A DNA stretch of 64,000 nucleotides from JAXMHB01 sp046346965. GTDB taxonomy: Bacteria; Pseudomonadota; Gammaproteobacteria; Xanthomonadales; SZUA-5. The position numbers and the translations under genes were made by a program. Below, in pieces: positions 45,808 to 54,395 of the stretch. The notes beneath the pieces were generated by a model. That model was not told the DNA's origin. It searched no databases and saw only the letters and a program-made list of their open reading frames with translations. The number at the start of each line of letters is the position of its first letter. Position 1 is the stretch's first letter. Location of the stretch: NCBI GenBank assembly GCA_046346965.1, contig JAXMHB010000016.1:34919-98918 (forward strand). Reading direction: 5' to 3'.

Positions 45808-45950
45808 CAGCGTCCCTGTCTCGCCGTTGGCGCGCTGACTCGGGCGGCAAACAGGTACCCGCGACGGTGCACGGAAGCGCGGCAGTGTGGGTCCCCCGAC
45901 CCCTAACCCCCGCCCCGCTTTTGCCCCTACGCACGCATGTTCGGCAAGAC
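45808..45950. repeat. Dispersed repeat A, supplying a gene's 3' end
   Basis: Begins CAGCGTCCCTGTCTCGCCGT, continues GCGCGCTGACTCGGGCGGCA and GGTCCCCCGACCCCTAACCC, and ends ACGCACGCATGTTCGGCAAG. Over 90% identical by eye to the 38.6 kb copy. The last six codons and stop of the glycosyltransferase/methyltransferase gene (LPNMRA) are encoded by its end. Confidence 0.92.
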
Positions 45951-48509
45951 CGTCTGGCGTCCCTCGATCAGGCAGCAGGCCTTGTGGGTCGGCACCCAGC
46001 CGCCCGACTCGACGGTCCACGCGTAGACCACCACGCCGGCTTCGTGAAAGGGCGCCAGATCCAGCCGCAGCGGGCGCCAGCCGCCGGCCTCGATCTCGGC
46101 GTTGACCGACTCGGGCGGCTGATCGTCATTGGTGATCAGCAGATAACGCGCACGCTGCTTGAACAGCGCCAGATACTCGCGCACCAGCGCATTGGGCAGA
46201 TGCTGCAGCACATCCTTGCACAGCAGCAGATCGCAGTCCGGAATCTGCTCTGGCCTCTGGTACACCGCGAAATCCACGCCGGGCCGCGCGTGCGTACGCA
46301 GATTGGCTTCGATCACCTCGCCGACCACGTCCAGGCCCAGATAGCGGACGCCCTGCCAGTCGATCAGCCGCGAGAACTGCCAGTCGCCGCAGCCGAAATC
46401 GACCACTGAAGCGATCTGCCGGCTGGCCAGGAAGTCCTGCAGGAAGGCGATATAGCCGCGCGTGTTCTCCGGCAGCGAGCCCACGCCCGAGCCATAGCCC
46501 CACTCGTTGTTGCGGTAGATCGCAGCAAAGCGCTGCTGCACGGCGGCCAGCGGGTCCGCCGCGGGCGCAGCGCGCTCGCGCAGCAGCGCCTCGGCGCGCG
46601 CGGCCGCGGCGGCGTCGGATTCCAATGTCAGATAGCCGTAGACCTGGCGATTGTCGAAATACTGCGGGATGCCCGCGCGCCGCGCGCTGTCGGCGAACAC
46701 CACGTACTCGTAGCGATCGCTGCCGTCGTCGTAGCGCAGCATCGGGATCACATCGCTGCGGATCAGGTAGGTGCAGTGCACCACCGGCACCTCCAGCACG
46801 CCGCTCAGCTGCTGGCCGAGGATCCACTCGTACTGCGGACAATCCTGAAAGTAGCCGTTGGCGTCGATGTCGGCGTGGTAGTTGGAATAGCGCGAACCGC
46901 CGTCCACCGAGCGCAGCAGCGGCGCCACGATCGGCAAACCCAGCGCCAGCAGTTCGCGCAGCGTGCCGGGGCGGACGAAGTTGTCGACATCGGCGGTGAA
47001 GTAATAGTCGCAGCCCTGCGCCAGCGCCTGATCCAGGCTGTGCTGGCGGATCGCGGCCAGCACGCGGAAGCGCTCGGCGTTCCACTCGTGCACGCCGTAG
47101 CGCTCCACCCGCTCGACCACATCGCGATCGTCCATCACGATCTCGGCGTACTCGCCGCGCACGCGCTCGACCCACTCGCTCAGGATCTCGCGCGTGCGAT
47201 CGGTGTTGTTGTTGGTGCGGATGTACAGCACGATCGCCGACTTCGGGTAGTCCAGCGCCTCGATGCAGCGCAGGTACAGCGGCAGCATCGGCTCCTTCTG
47301 CTTGGCCAGAATCGCGATCAGCACGCGCGGCGTGCGCGGCAGCACGCTGTGCAACTGGCGCGGCGCGGCCGTCAGTGCGCCGGCCTCGGCGGCGGCACGC
47401 CAGCCGCTGGCGACGGGGCTGACCGGCGCCGACAGCCGCTGCAGCGCGAACTCGGCGTTGGCGGCGATGCGCGCGCGCTGGTCCTCCGGGCAGGCCGGAT
47501 GCGCCAGGATCTTCAGGCAAGCGCCCAGGCTGTCCTGGTACTGGCCGGCCCAGTAGGCGTTGACCGCGTACTCGTCGAGCAGCCCGTACTGGTAGATCCA
47601 GGGTTCGACGAACAAGCCGTCGCCGGGCACGGCGAGCGCCAGTCCGCGCTGCGCCAGCTGGTAACCGGCCTGGTTGCGACCGGCCAGTCGGCACTGCAAG
47701 CTGGCCCAGTGCAGCGCCTCGGCGCGACTCGGCAGCAGATCGCTGGCACGCAGGCACCAGGCCAGCACCGCATCCAGCGGCTGCCCCAGCGTCACCGCCA
47801 GCTTGGCGGCCTGATACAGGCTGATGTACACCTCCTGATCCCAGTAGCCGAGCTCGGCGCGGCGCAGATAGCAGGCTTGCGCCTCGGCGGCGGCGCCGCA
47901 GTCGCGGTAGCTCTGCGCCAGGTAGAAGGTGTAGCGGGCGCGCAGGAAGGGGTCGCTCTCCTGGCGCAGCGCCGCGTCCAGCACCGCGGCATCGCGCCGG
48001 TAGGTTTGCGGATCGCGACGGCGGGCGCCATCGTGATTGCAGTGCATGATCAGCCCGAGGTGGCCGGCCGGGCGCGCGCCTTTGCAGTCGAGAAACTCGT
48101 GCAGCACGCCGCGATAGCACCAGGGCAGCGTGTTGCGCACCAGCTGCACGCGCTGGTAGCGGGTGCCGCCGAAATGGATGTCCAGACTGTAGGCATCGGC
48201 ATCGAGCGCCGGCAGCACGAAGCCTTCGGGGATCTCCAGGTGGTCATCGGCATCGATGATCAGCGAGTAGTCGCCGTGCGGCCGCGCCAGCGCCAAGGCC
48301 TCGCTGCGGTTGTGGGCGAAATCGCGCCAGGGACGCTCGCGCAGCTCGCCCGGCAGATCCCGCAAATGCTCGCGGATCACCGTTTGGGTGCCGTCGCTCG
48401 ATCCGGTATCGACAATCACCCAGTAGTCGATCAGCGGGCGCACCGAATCGAGGCAGCGGCGGATCACCGGCGCCTCGTTCTTGACGATCATGCACAGACA
48501 GATAGTAAT
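45927..48509 (-). CDS. Glycosyltransferase-glycosyltransferase-methyltransferase fusion
   Basis: About 860 residues in three parts. A GT2 domain comes first (ITICLCMIVKNEAPVIRRCL; DTGSSDGTQ; acceptor-metal IIDADDH), then TPR-like helices. A second GT-like domain starts near RVLIAILAKQKEPMLPLYLR, with a DxD in TADVDNFV. A C-terminal SAM-dependent methyltransferase has motif I VVDFGCGDWQFS and motif II CKDVLQHLP. It probably builds or modifies a surface glycan or glycoprotein. The start is uncertain. The usual ATG is missing: an in-frame ATT at 48509 has AAGGGGAG at ideal spacing, ATG 48491 gives a shortened N-terminus, and the frame stays open to an ATG at 48674 through a repeat. The stop lies in repeat A. 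Confidence 0.85.
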   Translation of the reverse strand: MTICLCMIVKNEAPVIRRCLDSVRPLIDYWVIVDTGSSDGTQTVIREHLRDLPGELRERPWRDFAHNRSEALALARPHGDYSLIIDADDHLEIPEGFVLPALDADAYSLDIHFGGTRYQRVQLVRNTLPWCYRGVLHEFLDCKGARPAGHLGLIMHCNHDGARRRDPQTYRRDAAVLDAALRQESDPFLRARYTFYLAQSYRDCGAAAEAQACYLRRAELGYWDQEVYISLYQAAKLAVTLGQPLDAVLAWCLRASDLLPSRAEALHWASLQCRLAGRNQAGYQLAQRGLALAVPGDGLFVEPWIYQYGLLDEYAVNAYWAGQYQDSLGACLKILAHPACPEDQRARIAANAEFALQRLSAPVSPVASGWRAAAEAGALTAAPRQLHSVLPRTPRVLIAILAKQKEPMLPLYLRCIEALDYPKSAIVLYIRTNNNTDRTREILSEWVERVRGEYAEIVMDDRDVVERVERYGVHEWNAERFRVLAAIRQHSLDQALAQGCDYYFTADVDNFVRPGTLRELLALGLPIVAPLLRSVDGGSRYSNYHADIDANGYFQDCPQYEWILGQQLSGVLEVPVVHCTYLIRSDVIPMLRYDDGSDRYEYVVFADSARRAGIPQYFDNRQVYGYLTLESDAAAAARAEALLRERAAPAADPLAAVQQRFAAIYRNNEWGYGSGVGSLPENTRGYIAFLQDFLASRQIASVVDFGCGDWQFSRLIDWQGVRYLGLDVVGEVIEANLRTHARPGVDFAVYQRPEQIPDCDLLLCKDVLQHLPNALVREYLALFKQRARYLLITNDDQPPESVNAEIEAGGWRPLRLDLAPFHEAGVVVYAWTVESGGWVPTHKACCLIEGRQTVLPNMRA

Positions 48510-48522
48510 GACCGGCTCCCCT

Positions 48523-48615
48523 TCAGAGTCGATGTTTCGCCGTTGGCGCGCTTGCTCATTCGGCAAAGGCCTAGCGACGGTGCCACGCAGGCGCTGCAGT
48601 GCCGGTCCCTCGCTG
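48523..48615. repeat. Dispersed repeat A, truncated copy
   Basis: TTTCGCCGTTGGCGCGCTTG, then TTCGGCAAAGGCCTAGCGAC, GGTGCCACGC and GCAGTGCCGGTCCCTCGCTG match the first two thirds of repeat A. The C-rich end is missing. It fills the gap between the glycosyltransferase gene and the divergent nucleotidase gene and may have displaced the former's normal start region. Confidence 0.7.
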
Positions 48616-48672
48616 CACGCAGCGCTCTGCGCGCTGCCCTTATGATGCACAGATCCATCGGAGCGCTTCGAC

Positions 48673-49593
48673 ATGAGTCAGACGCCACAAGCGGATCGCA
48701 GCACGCCCCTGGATCGGCTGGTGGTGGCGATTTCCTCGCGCGCGCTGTTCGATCTGTCGGCCGAGCACCAGTTGTTCGAGCGCGAGGGTCTGGATGCCTA
48801 TCAGGCCTATCAGCTGGCCAATGAGGACGAGGTGCTGCGGCCCGGCATTGCTTTCCCGCTGGTGCAGAAGCTGTTGCGGCTCAACCAGACGCAGCCGGGG
48901 ACGCCGCAGGTCGAGGTGATCCTGCTCAGCCGCAACAGCGGCAACTCCGGCCTGCGCATCTTCAACTCGATCGAGCACTACGGCCTCGGCATCGTGCGCG
49001 CTGCCTTCACCAACGGCGCCCCGCCCTATCAGTACATCCAGCCCTTTGGCGCCAATCTGTTCCTGTCGGCCAATGCCGCCGACGTGCGCCAGGCGCTGGA
49101 GGCTGGCTACGCTGCCGCCAGCATCCTGCCCTCGCAGGCCAGCGCCAATGTGCACCCGGAGCTGCGCATCGCCTTCGACGGCGATGCCGTGCTGTTCTCC
49201 GACGAGGCCGAGCGCGTCAGCCACCAGGAAGGCCTGGATCGCTTCCACGAGAGCGAAAAGGCGCTGGCGCATCAGCCGCTGTCCGGCGGCCCTTTCCGCA
49301 GCGTGCTGTATGCGCTGCACCGTATCCAGGCGGCCTCGCCGGCCGAAAGCGCGCTGATCCGCACCGCGCTGGTCACCGCGCGCTCGGCACCGGCGCACAA
49401 GCGCGTGATCCTGACGCTGCGCGAGTGGGGCGTGCGCATCGACGAGGCGCTGTTCCTGGGCGGGCGCGACAAGGGCCCGTTTCTGGCCGCCTTCGGCGCC
49501 GACATCTTCTTCGACGATCAGCGCAAGAACGCCGAGAACGCCAGCCGCTTCGTGCCCACCGGGCATGTGCCGCACGGGGTGGCCAACGGCTGA
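48673..49593 (+). CDS. Cytosolic 5'-nucleotidase I-like protein
   Basis: A 306-residue protein of the bacterial branch of the NT5C1 5'-nucleotidase family (PF06189), which dephosphorylates nucleoside monophosphates such as AMP. Family blocks are VVAISSRALFDL (with the HAD-like nucleophile region altered), EVILLSRNSGNSGLRIFNSI, FDGDAVLFSDEAE and LFLGGRDKGPFLAAFGADIF near the end. Length is typical. The ATG is in a CATG shared with a minus-strand ATG, and the divergent spacer consists mostly of repeat. GAGCG is a weak ribosome site. It is convergent with nadK, with only 6 bases between stops. Confidence 0.92.
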   Translation: MSQTPQADRSTPLDRLVVAISSRALFDLSAEHQLFEREGLDAYQAYQLANEDEVLRPGIAFPLVQKLLRLNQTQPGTPQVEVILLSRNSGNSGLRIFNSIEHYGLGIVRAAFTNGAPPYQYIQPFGANLFLSANAADVRQALEAGYAAASILPSQASANVHPELRIAFDGDAVLFSDEAERVSHQEGLDRFHESEKALAHQPLSGGPFRSVLYALHRIQAASPAESALIRTALVTARSAPAHKRVILTLREWGVRIDEALFLGGRDKGPFLAAFGADIFFDDQRKNAENASRFVPTGHVPHGVANG

Positions 49594-49599
49594 ACGCGC

Positions 49600-50394
49600 T
49601 TACATCGCGAACTGTTCGGCGAGGATGCGCTCTTCCAGGCTGTGCTCGGGGTCGAACAGCACGGTGAAGGCTTCCTCGGGCGCCTCGGCGACCTCCACTT
49701 CGATGACGTCGCGGATCTCGGTGGCGTCCGCAGTGGCGCTGACCGGGCGCTTGTAGTGGTCGAGCACCTCGAAGCGGACCACCGCGGTGCGCTTGACGAT
49801 GGCGCCGCGCCAGCGCCGCGGGCGGAACGGGCTGATCGGCGTCAGCGCCAACACATCCGAGCCTAGCGGCAGGATCGGTCCGTAGGCCGACAGGTTGTAG
49901 GCGGTGCTGCCGGCGGCGGTGGCGAGCAGCGCGCCGTCGCAGATCAGTTCCTCGACGCGGACGATGCCGTCCACCCAGATGCGCAGTTTGGCCGCCTGCT
50001 TGGTCTGGCGCAGCAGCGAGACCTCGTTGATCGCCAACGCCGTGTGCACGCCGCCGGATTCGCCGATCACGCGCATCCGCAGCGGATGCAGCACGGCGCT
50101 GTGCGCCGCCGCCAGCCGCGCGATCAGATTGTCTTCCTGGTAGCGGTTCATCAGAAAGCCGACGCTGCCCAGCTTCATGCCGAACACCGGCACTTTGCGC
50201 TCGGCGGCGTAGCGATGCAGCGTGTGCAGCATGTAGCCGTCACCGCCCAGCGAGACGATCACCTCCGCCTCCTTCACCGGCACCTGCGGATAGCGCCGGG
50301 TCAGCGCCGCCAGCGCGGCCTGGGCCGGCTCGGCGCGACTGGCGACAAAGGCAATCCGCGGCGGCGCGGTGGGGGGCGAGTCGGTCACGGGCAT
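49600..50394 (-). CDS. nadK: NAD kinase
   Basis: A 264-residue enzyme that phosphorylates NAD to NADP using ATP or polyphosphate. The catalytic GGDG motif (SLGGDGYMLHTLH) is near residue 51. The NAD-binding segments are AINEVSLLRQ and DGALLATAAGSTAYNLSAYG near 158-176. It belongs to the shorter GGDGYML/FML subtype seen in many proteobacteria. The start at 50394 gives the usual N-terminus PRIAFVASRAEPAQ; the frame is open far upstream through repeats but without a ribosome site. Repeats occupy the 550 bases upstream, so its promoter must lie in or near them. Confidence 0.95.
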   Translation of the reverse strand: MPVTDSPPTAPPRIAFVASRAEPAQAALAALTRRYPQVPVKEAEVIVSLGGDGYMLHTLHRYAAERKVPVFGMKLGSVGFLMNRYQEDNLIARLAAAHSAVLHPLRMRVIGESGGVHTALAINEVSLLRQTKQAAKLRIWVDGIVRVEELICDGALLATAAGSTAYNLSAYGPILPLGSDVLALTPISPFRPRRWRGAIVKRTAVVRFEVLDHYKRPVSATADATEIRDVIEVEVAEAPEEAFTVLFDPEHSLEERILAEQFAM

Positions 50395-50435
50395 CCCTGG
50401 GCTGGGGCAGCGCAAGGCGACTAGGCTACCCCAGC

Positions 50436-50490
50436 GACGAGGGCAAAAGCGGGGCGGGGGGCGGGGGACCAGGACGGTGGTGCCGGCGTG
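50436..50490 (-). repeat. Fragment of repeat A, inverted
   Basis: GAGGGCAAAAGCGGGGCGGG followed by GGCGGGGGACC is the reverse complement of the C-rich core of repeat A (GGTCCCC...CCCGCTTTTGCCCC). Only this core is present. Confidence 0.7.
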
Positions 50491-50516
50491 GCACCGGCGT
50501 ACGTACCTTTGCCGTG

Positions 50517-50944
50517 GGCCGGGTCCTTCGCGTCCCTGATGCTGGCTTGGCGACTCCGCTGCATACGCGAGGCGCCCGGCGCTTGTCGTCGTTTGGACGG
50601 CCAAAGCCGCGGCCGCCGGCGCGATAGGGTCCGCCGCACGCAAGGGGTCGCTGGCGCGCACGGAGCCGCGCTACCTGGGATCTGCCGTAGGCCGGGTCCT
50701 TCGCGTCCCTGGGTCTGGCTTGGCGACTCCGCCACATACGCGAGGCGCCCGGCGCTTGTCGTCGTTTGGACGGACAAAGCCGCGGCCGCCGGCGCGATGA
50801 GGTCCGCCGCACGCAAGGGGTCGCTGGCGCGCACGGAGCCGCGCTACCTGGGGCTTGCCGTAGGCCGGGTCCTTCGCGTCCCGGATGCATGGCATGGCGA
50901 CTCCGCCGCATACGCGAGGCGCCCGGCGCTTGTCGCTCGTGTGG
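50517..50944. repeat. 173-bp tandem repeat B, two full copies and a partial
   Basis: GGCCGGGTCCTTCGCGTCCC occurs at 50517, 50690 and 50863, an exact 173-base period. Between these come GGCGACTCCGC...CATACGCGAGGCGCCCGGCG, CGTCGTTTGGACGG.CAAAGC, GCGGCCGCCGGCGCGAT and CGCGCACGGAGCCGCGCTAC. The third copy is cut at 50944 by the end of the RND gene. Related in inverse orientation to the 32.8-33.2 kb repeats. There is no gene in this 550-bp gap. Confidence 0.93.
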
Positions 50945-53900
50945 CTAGCGCCGCGCCAGCCGGTGCTCGACCAGCGAGTACACGCTCGGCACCACGATCA
51001 GCGTCAGCAGCGTGGAGCTGACCATGCCGCCGATCACCGCGACCGCCAGCGGTGCGTTGACGTCGGAGCCCGGCCCCACGCCCAGGCTAGCCGGCAGCAG
51101 CGCCAGGATCACCGTCAGCGAGGTCATCAGCACCGGGCGCAGGCGCTTGGGACAGGCTTCGCGCAGCGCCGCGTCGATGCTGTGGCCCTGCTCGCGCAGC
51201 TGATTCGCCAAATCGACCAGCAGAATCGAGTTCTTGGCCACCAGGCCCATCAGCAGCACCAGACCGATCATCGAGTAGATGTTGAGCGTGTGACCGGTCA
51301 GCCACAGCGCGAACAGGCCACCGATGATCGCCAGCGGCTGCGCCACCATCACGATCAGCGGCTGGACCACCGAGTTGAACTGGCTGGCGAGCACGATGTA
51401 GACCAGCGCGATCGCCAGGATGAAGGAGAACTTGATGTAGCCCAGGGTCTTCTCGAACTCGCGTGCCTGCGCCATCAGCTTGACCTCGTAGCCAGCCGGC
51501 AGCACCTCGGCGGCGATGGCGCGCACGATGCCGACCGCCTCGCTCAGCGTGACGCCGGTGGGCGTGGCGAAGAAATTGGCGGAGTACTTGAGGTCGTAGC
51601 GATTGATCGCCGCCGGGCCCAGCGTGGGCGTCAGCGTGGCCACGGTATCCAGCCGGATCATGCTGCCGCGACTGCTGCGCAAGTAGATGCGCTTCAGATC
51701 CTCGGGCGTGGCGATCTGGCCGGGCGCGGCCTTCAGTCGGATGTCGTAGCGCTCGCCATCGCCCGGATCATCCGAGTACTTGGCGACGTCAAAGCCGCCG
51801 GCCAACACGTTCAGCGCGCTGGCGATATCGACGCTGGCGAGGCCAGCGGCTGCCGCGCGCGTGCGATCCACCGAGAGCCGCAGCGTGGGCAGATCGAGCT
51901 GCATGTCGAGGTCGACCTTGCCGAGTTCGGGGCGCTCGGCCAGCCGCGCGAACAGGCGCTGACTGACCTCGGCCACCTGATTGAGCTCCGGCCCGCTGAC
52001 GTTGAACTGCAGCGGCTCGCCGCGATTGTTGCCTCCGCCGACGGTGGGCGGTGGCGAGGCAAAGGCCTTCATGCCGGGGATGCCGGCCAGCCGCGCGCGC
52101 AGATCGTCGAGGATGGCCGACTGCGTACGCGTGCGCTCGCTGCGCGGCACCAGCGTCACCGAGGCGATGCCGCGATTGACCTGACCCAGGTCACCGAGGC
52201 CGATCGCGGTGAACATGCGCTGCACCTCGGGCGTGTCGTGCAGCGCCGCCTCCACCGCCGCCAGTGCCTCCTCGGTCTGCGTGATCGAGGACCCGAGCGG
52301 CGTGCGGAAAGACACCACGAAGCGGCCGTCATCCGGCTGCGGTGAGAACTCGCCGCCGATGCGCCCCAAGATCAGGCCGGAGGCCAGCACCACCGCCACG
52401 CCCAAGCCGATCACCTTCCAGCGATGCGCCAGCGCCCAGCCGACCATGCCGGCGTACACCGCATCCATGCGCGCAAAGAAGGCCATCACCGGCCCGCTGA
52501 TGCGGCCGTGATGCTCGCCGACCGTGAGGTAGCGCGAGCACAACATCGGCGTCAGCGTCAGCGACACCAGCAGCGAGACGACCACGCCGACCGTCACCAC
52601 CACCGCAAAAGACTCGAAAAAGCGCCCGATGATGCCGCCCAAGAAAATCACCGCGGCGAAGATGCTGACCAGCGTCAGACTGGCCGCCGTCACCGCGAAC
52701 ACCACCTCGTTGGAGCCGCGGATGGCGGCGAGGACGCGCGGCGTTGACAGTCGGGACCCGAGACCCGGGACCCGGGACCCGACAAGAGCGTCGACCGAGC
52801 TCGATCCCGCGCCGGCCGAGGTCGCGAGTGCATGCACCGAGCCCTCGGCTGCCGCTGCCTCCCGGTTCCCGGGTCCCGGGTCCCCGGTCCCGGCTTCACG
52901 GGCCAGATCCCGATCAAACTCCAGATGCCGGTGGATGTTCTCCAGCACCACGATGGCGTCGTCGACGACCACGCCGATCAGCAGCAGGAGCGCCAGCAGC
53001 GTCATCGTGTTGAAGGTGTAGCCGGCGAAGTACATCACCGCGACGGCGCCGAGCAGTGACACCGGAATCGCCAGCGAGATGATCACCGTCGAGCGCAAGC
53101 TCTGCAGGAACAGCCAGACCACCAGCGCCGCCAGCAGCGTGCCCTCGATCAGATGGTCTTGCAGCGCGCTGACGATGGCGCGGATCGGGCTGGAGGAGTC
53201 CACCACCACGTCCAGCGTCATGCCGGCCGGCAGCTGCGGGCGGATCTCGCGGTCCAGGCGCTCCAGCACGTCATCGACGATGGCCACGGTGTTGCCGTTG
53301 GACACCTTGACGATGCCGATGCCGACCGCCGGCTCGCCGTTGACGCGGGCGATCTGGCGGTAGTCGGCCAGATCATCGTGAATGGTGGCGATGTCCTTGA
53401 GGCGCACCGGCAACGGATCGGCGTAGCGCACGATCAGCTCGCCGAGCACGTCGGGCTGGTGGTATTCGAGATCGAGTTCCAGCAGTTGTTCGGTGCGCTC
53501 GCCGACGACGAAGCCGCCCGGCAAAGACAGGTGCTCGCGGCTGAAGGCCTGGCGCAGATCGCGCGCATCGACGTTGAAGGCCGCCATTTTGGCCAGATCG
53601 ACGTCGACGCGGATGGTGCGGTCGCGGCGACCGCCGAGCAGCACCTGGCCGACGCCGTCGATGGTTTCCAGGCGCTTTTTGATGGTGTTGCGGGCGTACT
53701 GATTGAGCTGCTGCAGGGTGCGATCACCCTTCAACGCCAGCCAGAGGACGGGATCGGCGCCGAACTCCACCTTCGCCACCACCGGCGGATCGGCATCGTC
53801 CGGCAACTGCCGGAGCACCTGATTGACCTTGGCCTGCACCTCGTTGAAGGCGACGTCGATGTTCTTGCTCAGATCGAACTGCAGCACCACCTGGGAAACG

Positions 53901-54160
53901 CCGGGCTGCGAGGTCGAGGCGACGAAATCGATGCCGGGAATCGCATTGACCGCGCTCTCGATCACGCCGGTGACGCTGGTATCGACAATCTCCGGATTTG
54001 CCCCCGGCAACACCGTCACCACCGACACCAGCGGAAACTCGATCTGCGGATAGCGATCCACGCCGATGCGCTGGTAGCCGATCAGCCCGAACAGCACCAG
54101 CACGATGCTGAGCATCGCGGCGAACACATGACGGCGGATCGAGAGGGTGGGGAGGGACAT
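50945..54160 (-). CDS. RND efflux pump inner-membrane subunit (HAE1 family)
   Basis: A 1,071-residue proton-driven multidrug efflux transporter with 12 membrane segments. Blocks seen are RYPQIEFPLVSVVTVLPGAN, PGVSQVVLQFDLSKNIDVAF and the TM4 proton-relay region LLLLIGVVVDDAIVVLENIH. FESFAVVVTVGVVVSLLVSL and LVYIVLASQFNSVVQPLIVM follow. GLVAKNSILLVDLANQLREQ in TM10 carries the lysine. It contains an unusual insert of 48 residues (TGDPGPG to SRLS) in the cytoplasmic TM4-TM5 loop, encoded by a palindromic repeat. It is the last gene of a tetR-adaptor-pump operon; no outer-membrane factor gene is present. Confidence 0.96.
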   Translation of the reverse strand: MSLPTLSIRRHVFAAMLSIVLVLFGLIGYQRIGVDRYPQIEFPLVSVVTVLPGANPEIVDTSVTGVIESAVNAIPGIDFVASTSQPGVSQVVLQFDLSKNIDVAFNEVQAKVNQVLRQLPDDADPPVVAKVEFGADPVLWLALKGDRTLQQLNQYARNTIKKRLETIDGVGQVLLGGRRDRTIRVDVDLAKMAAFNVDARDLRQAFSREHLSLPGGFVVGERTEQLLELDLEYHQPDVLGELIVRYADPLPVRLKDIATIHDDLADYRQIARVNGEPAVGIGIVKVSNGNTVAIVDDVLERLDREIRPQLPAGMTLDVVVDSSSPIRAIVSALQDHLIEGTLLAALVVWLFLQSLRSTVIISLAIPVSLLGAVAVMYFAGYTFNTMTLLALLLLIGVVVDDAIVVLENIHRHLEFDRDLAREAGTGDPGPGNREAAAAEGSVHALATSAGAGSSSVDALVGSRVPGLGSRLSTPRVLAAIRGSNEVVFAVTAASLTLVSIFAAVIFLGGIIGRFFESFAVVVTVGVVVSLLVSLTLTPMLCSRYLTVGEHHGRISGPVMAFFARMDAVYAGMVGWALAHRWKVIGLGVAVVLASGLILGRIGGEFSPQPDDGRFVVSFRTPLGSSITQTEEALAAVEAALHDTPEVQRMFTAIGLGDLGQVNRGIASVTLVPRSERTRTQSAILDDLRARLAGIPGMKAFASPPPTVGGGNNRGEPLQFNVSGPELNQVAEVSQRLFARLAERPELGKVDLDMQLDLPTLRLSVDRTRAAAAGLASVDIASALNVLAGGFDVAKYSDDPGDGERYDIRLKAAPGQIATPEDLKRIYLRSSRGSMIRLDTVATLTPTLGPAAINRYDLKYSANFFATPTGVTLSEAVGIVRAIAAEVLPAGYEVKLMAQAREFEKTLGYIKFSFILAIALVYIVLASQFNSVVQPLIVMVAQPLAIIGGLFALWLTGHTLNIYSMIGLVLLMGLVAKNSILLVDLANQLREQGHSIDAALREACPKRLRPVLMTSLTVILALLPASLGVGPGSDVNAPLAVAVIGGMVSSTLLTLIVVPSVYSLVEHRLARR
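52745..52888. repeat. In-frame palindromic heptamer element inside the RND gene
   Basis: Exactly 144 bases (48 codons). Arms of tandem GGGACCC/GGGTCCC heptamers (52751-52781 and 52859-52888, inverted) enclose about 77 bases. It splits the segment DLAREAG | TPRVLAAIRG without shifting the frame or creating a stop. The heptamer is that of the 17.25 and 19.7 kb arrays. Confidence 0.85.
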
Positions 54161-54205
54161 GGAAGTCGGGCGTCCTTCGAGACGGAACCGGAGTTAGTGG
54201 CTCGG

Positions 54206-54395
54206 GAGTGAAAAGTGAAAAGTGAAAGGTGAAGGTTCCGGCCGCCCGCCCTCGTTGTACGGGGGGAGGGGGCACCGCGAGAGCGGGCAGCCAGAAGGGG
54301 GTGCGGAGGCATCCGCATGGTTCAAGGCTCCTTGCCCGAAGCGCTGATCCATCAGGACGCGATCCTCTTCACCTTTCACTTTTCACTTTTCACTC
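54206..54395. repeat. Palindromic element with perfect 28-bp heptamer arms
   Basis: The left arm GAGTGAAAAGTGAAAAGTGA(...)GGTGAA at 54206-54233 is the exact reverse complement of 54368-54395. The arms are tandem GTGAAAA/GTGAAAG heptamers with 134 bases between. The right arm overlaps the adaptor gene and encodes its last residues (VKSEK) and stop. The element fills the gap between the adaptor gene and the RND gene. Confidence 0.95.

Noticed and set aside
43813..45906. Long plus-strand open frame opposite cstA (about 697 codons)
   Set aside because: It is antisense to a well-conserved gene and is His/Gln/Asp/Arg-rich low-complexity sequence, as expected from high-GC DNA.
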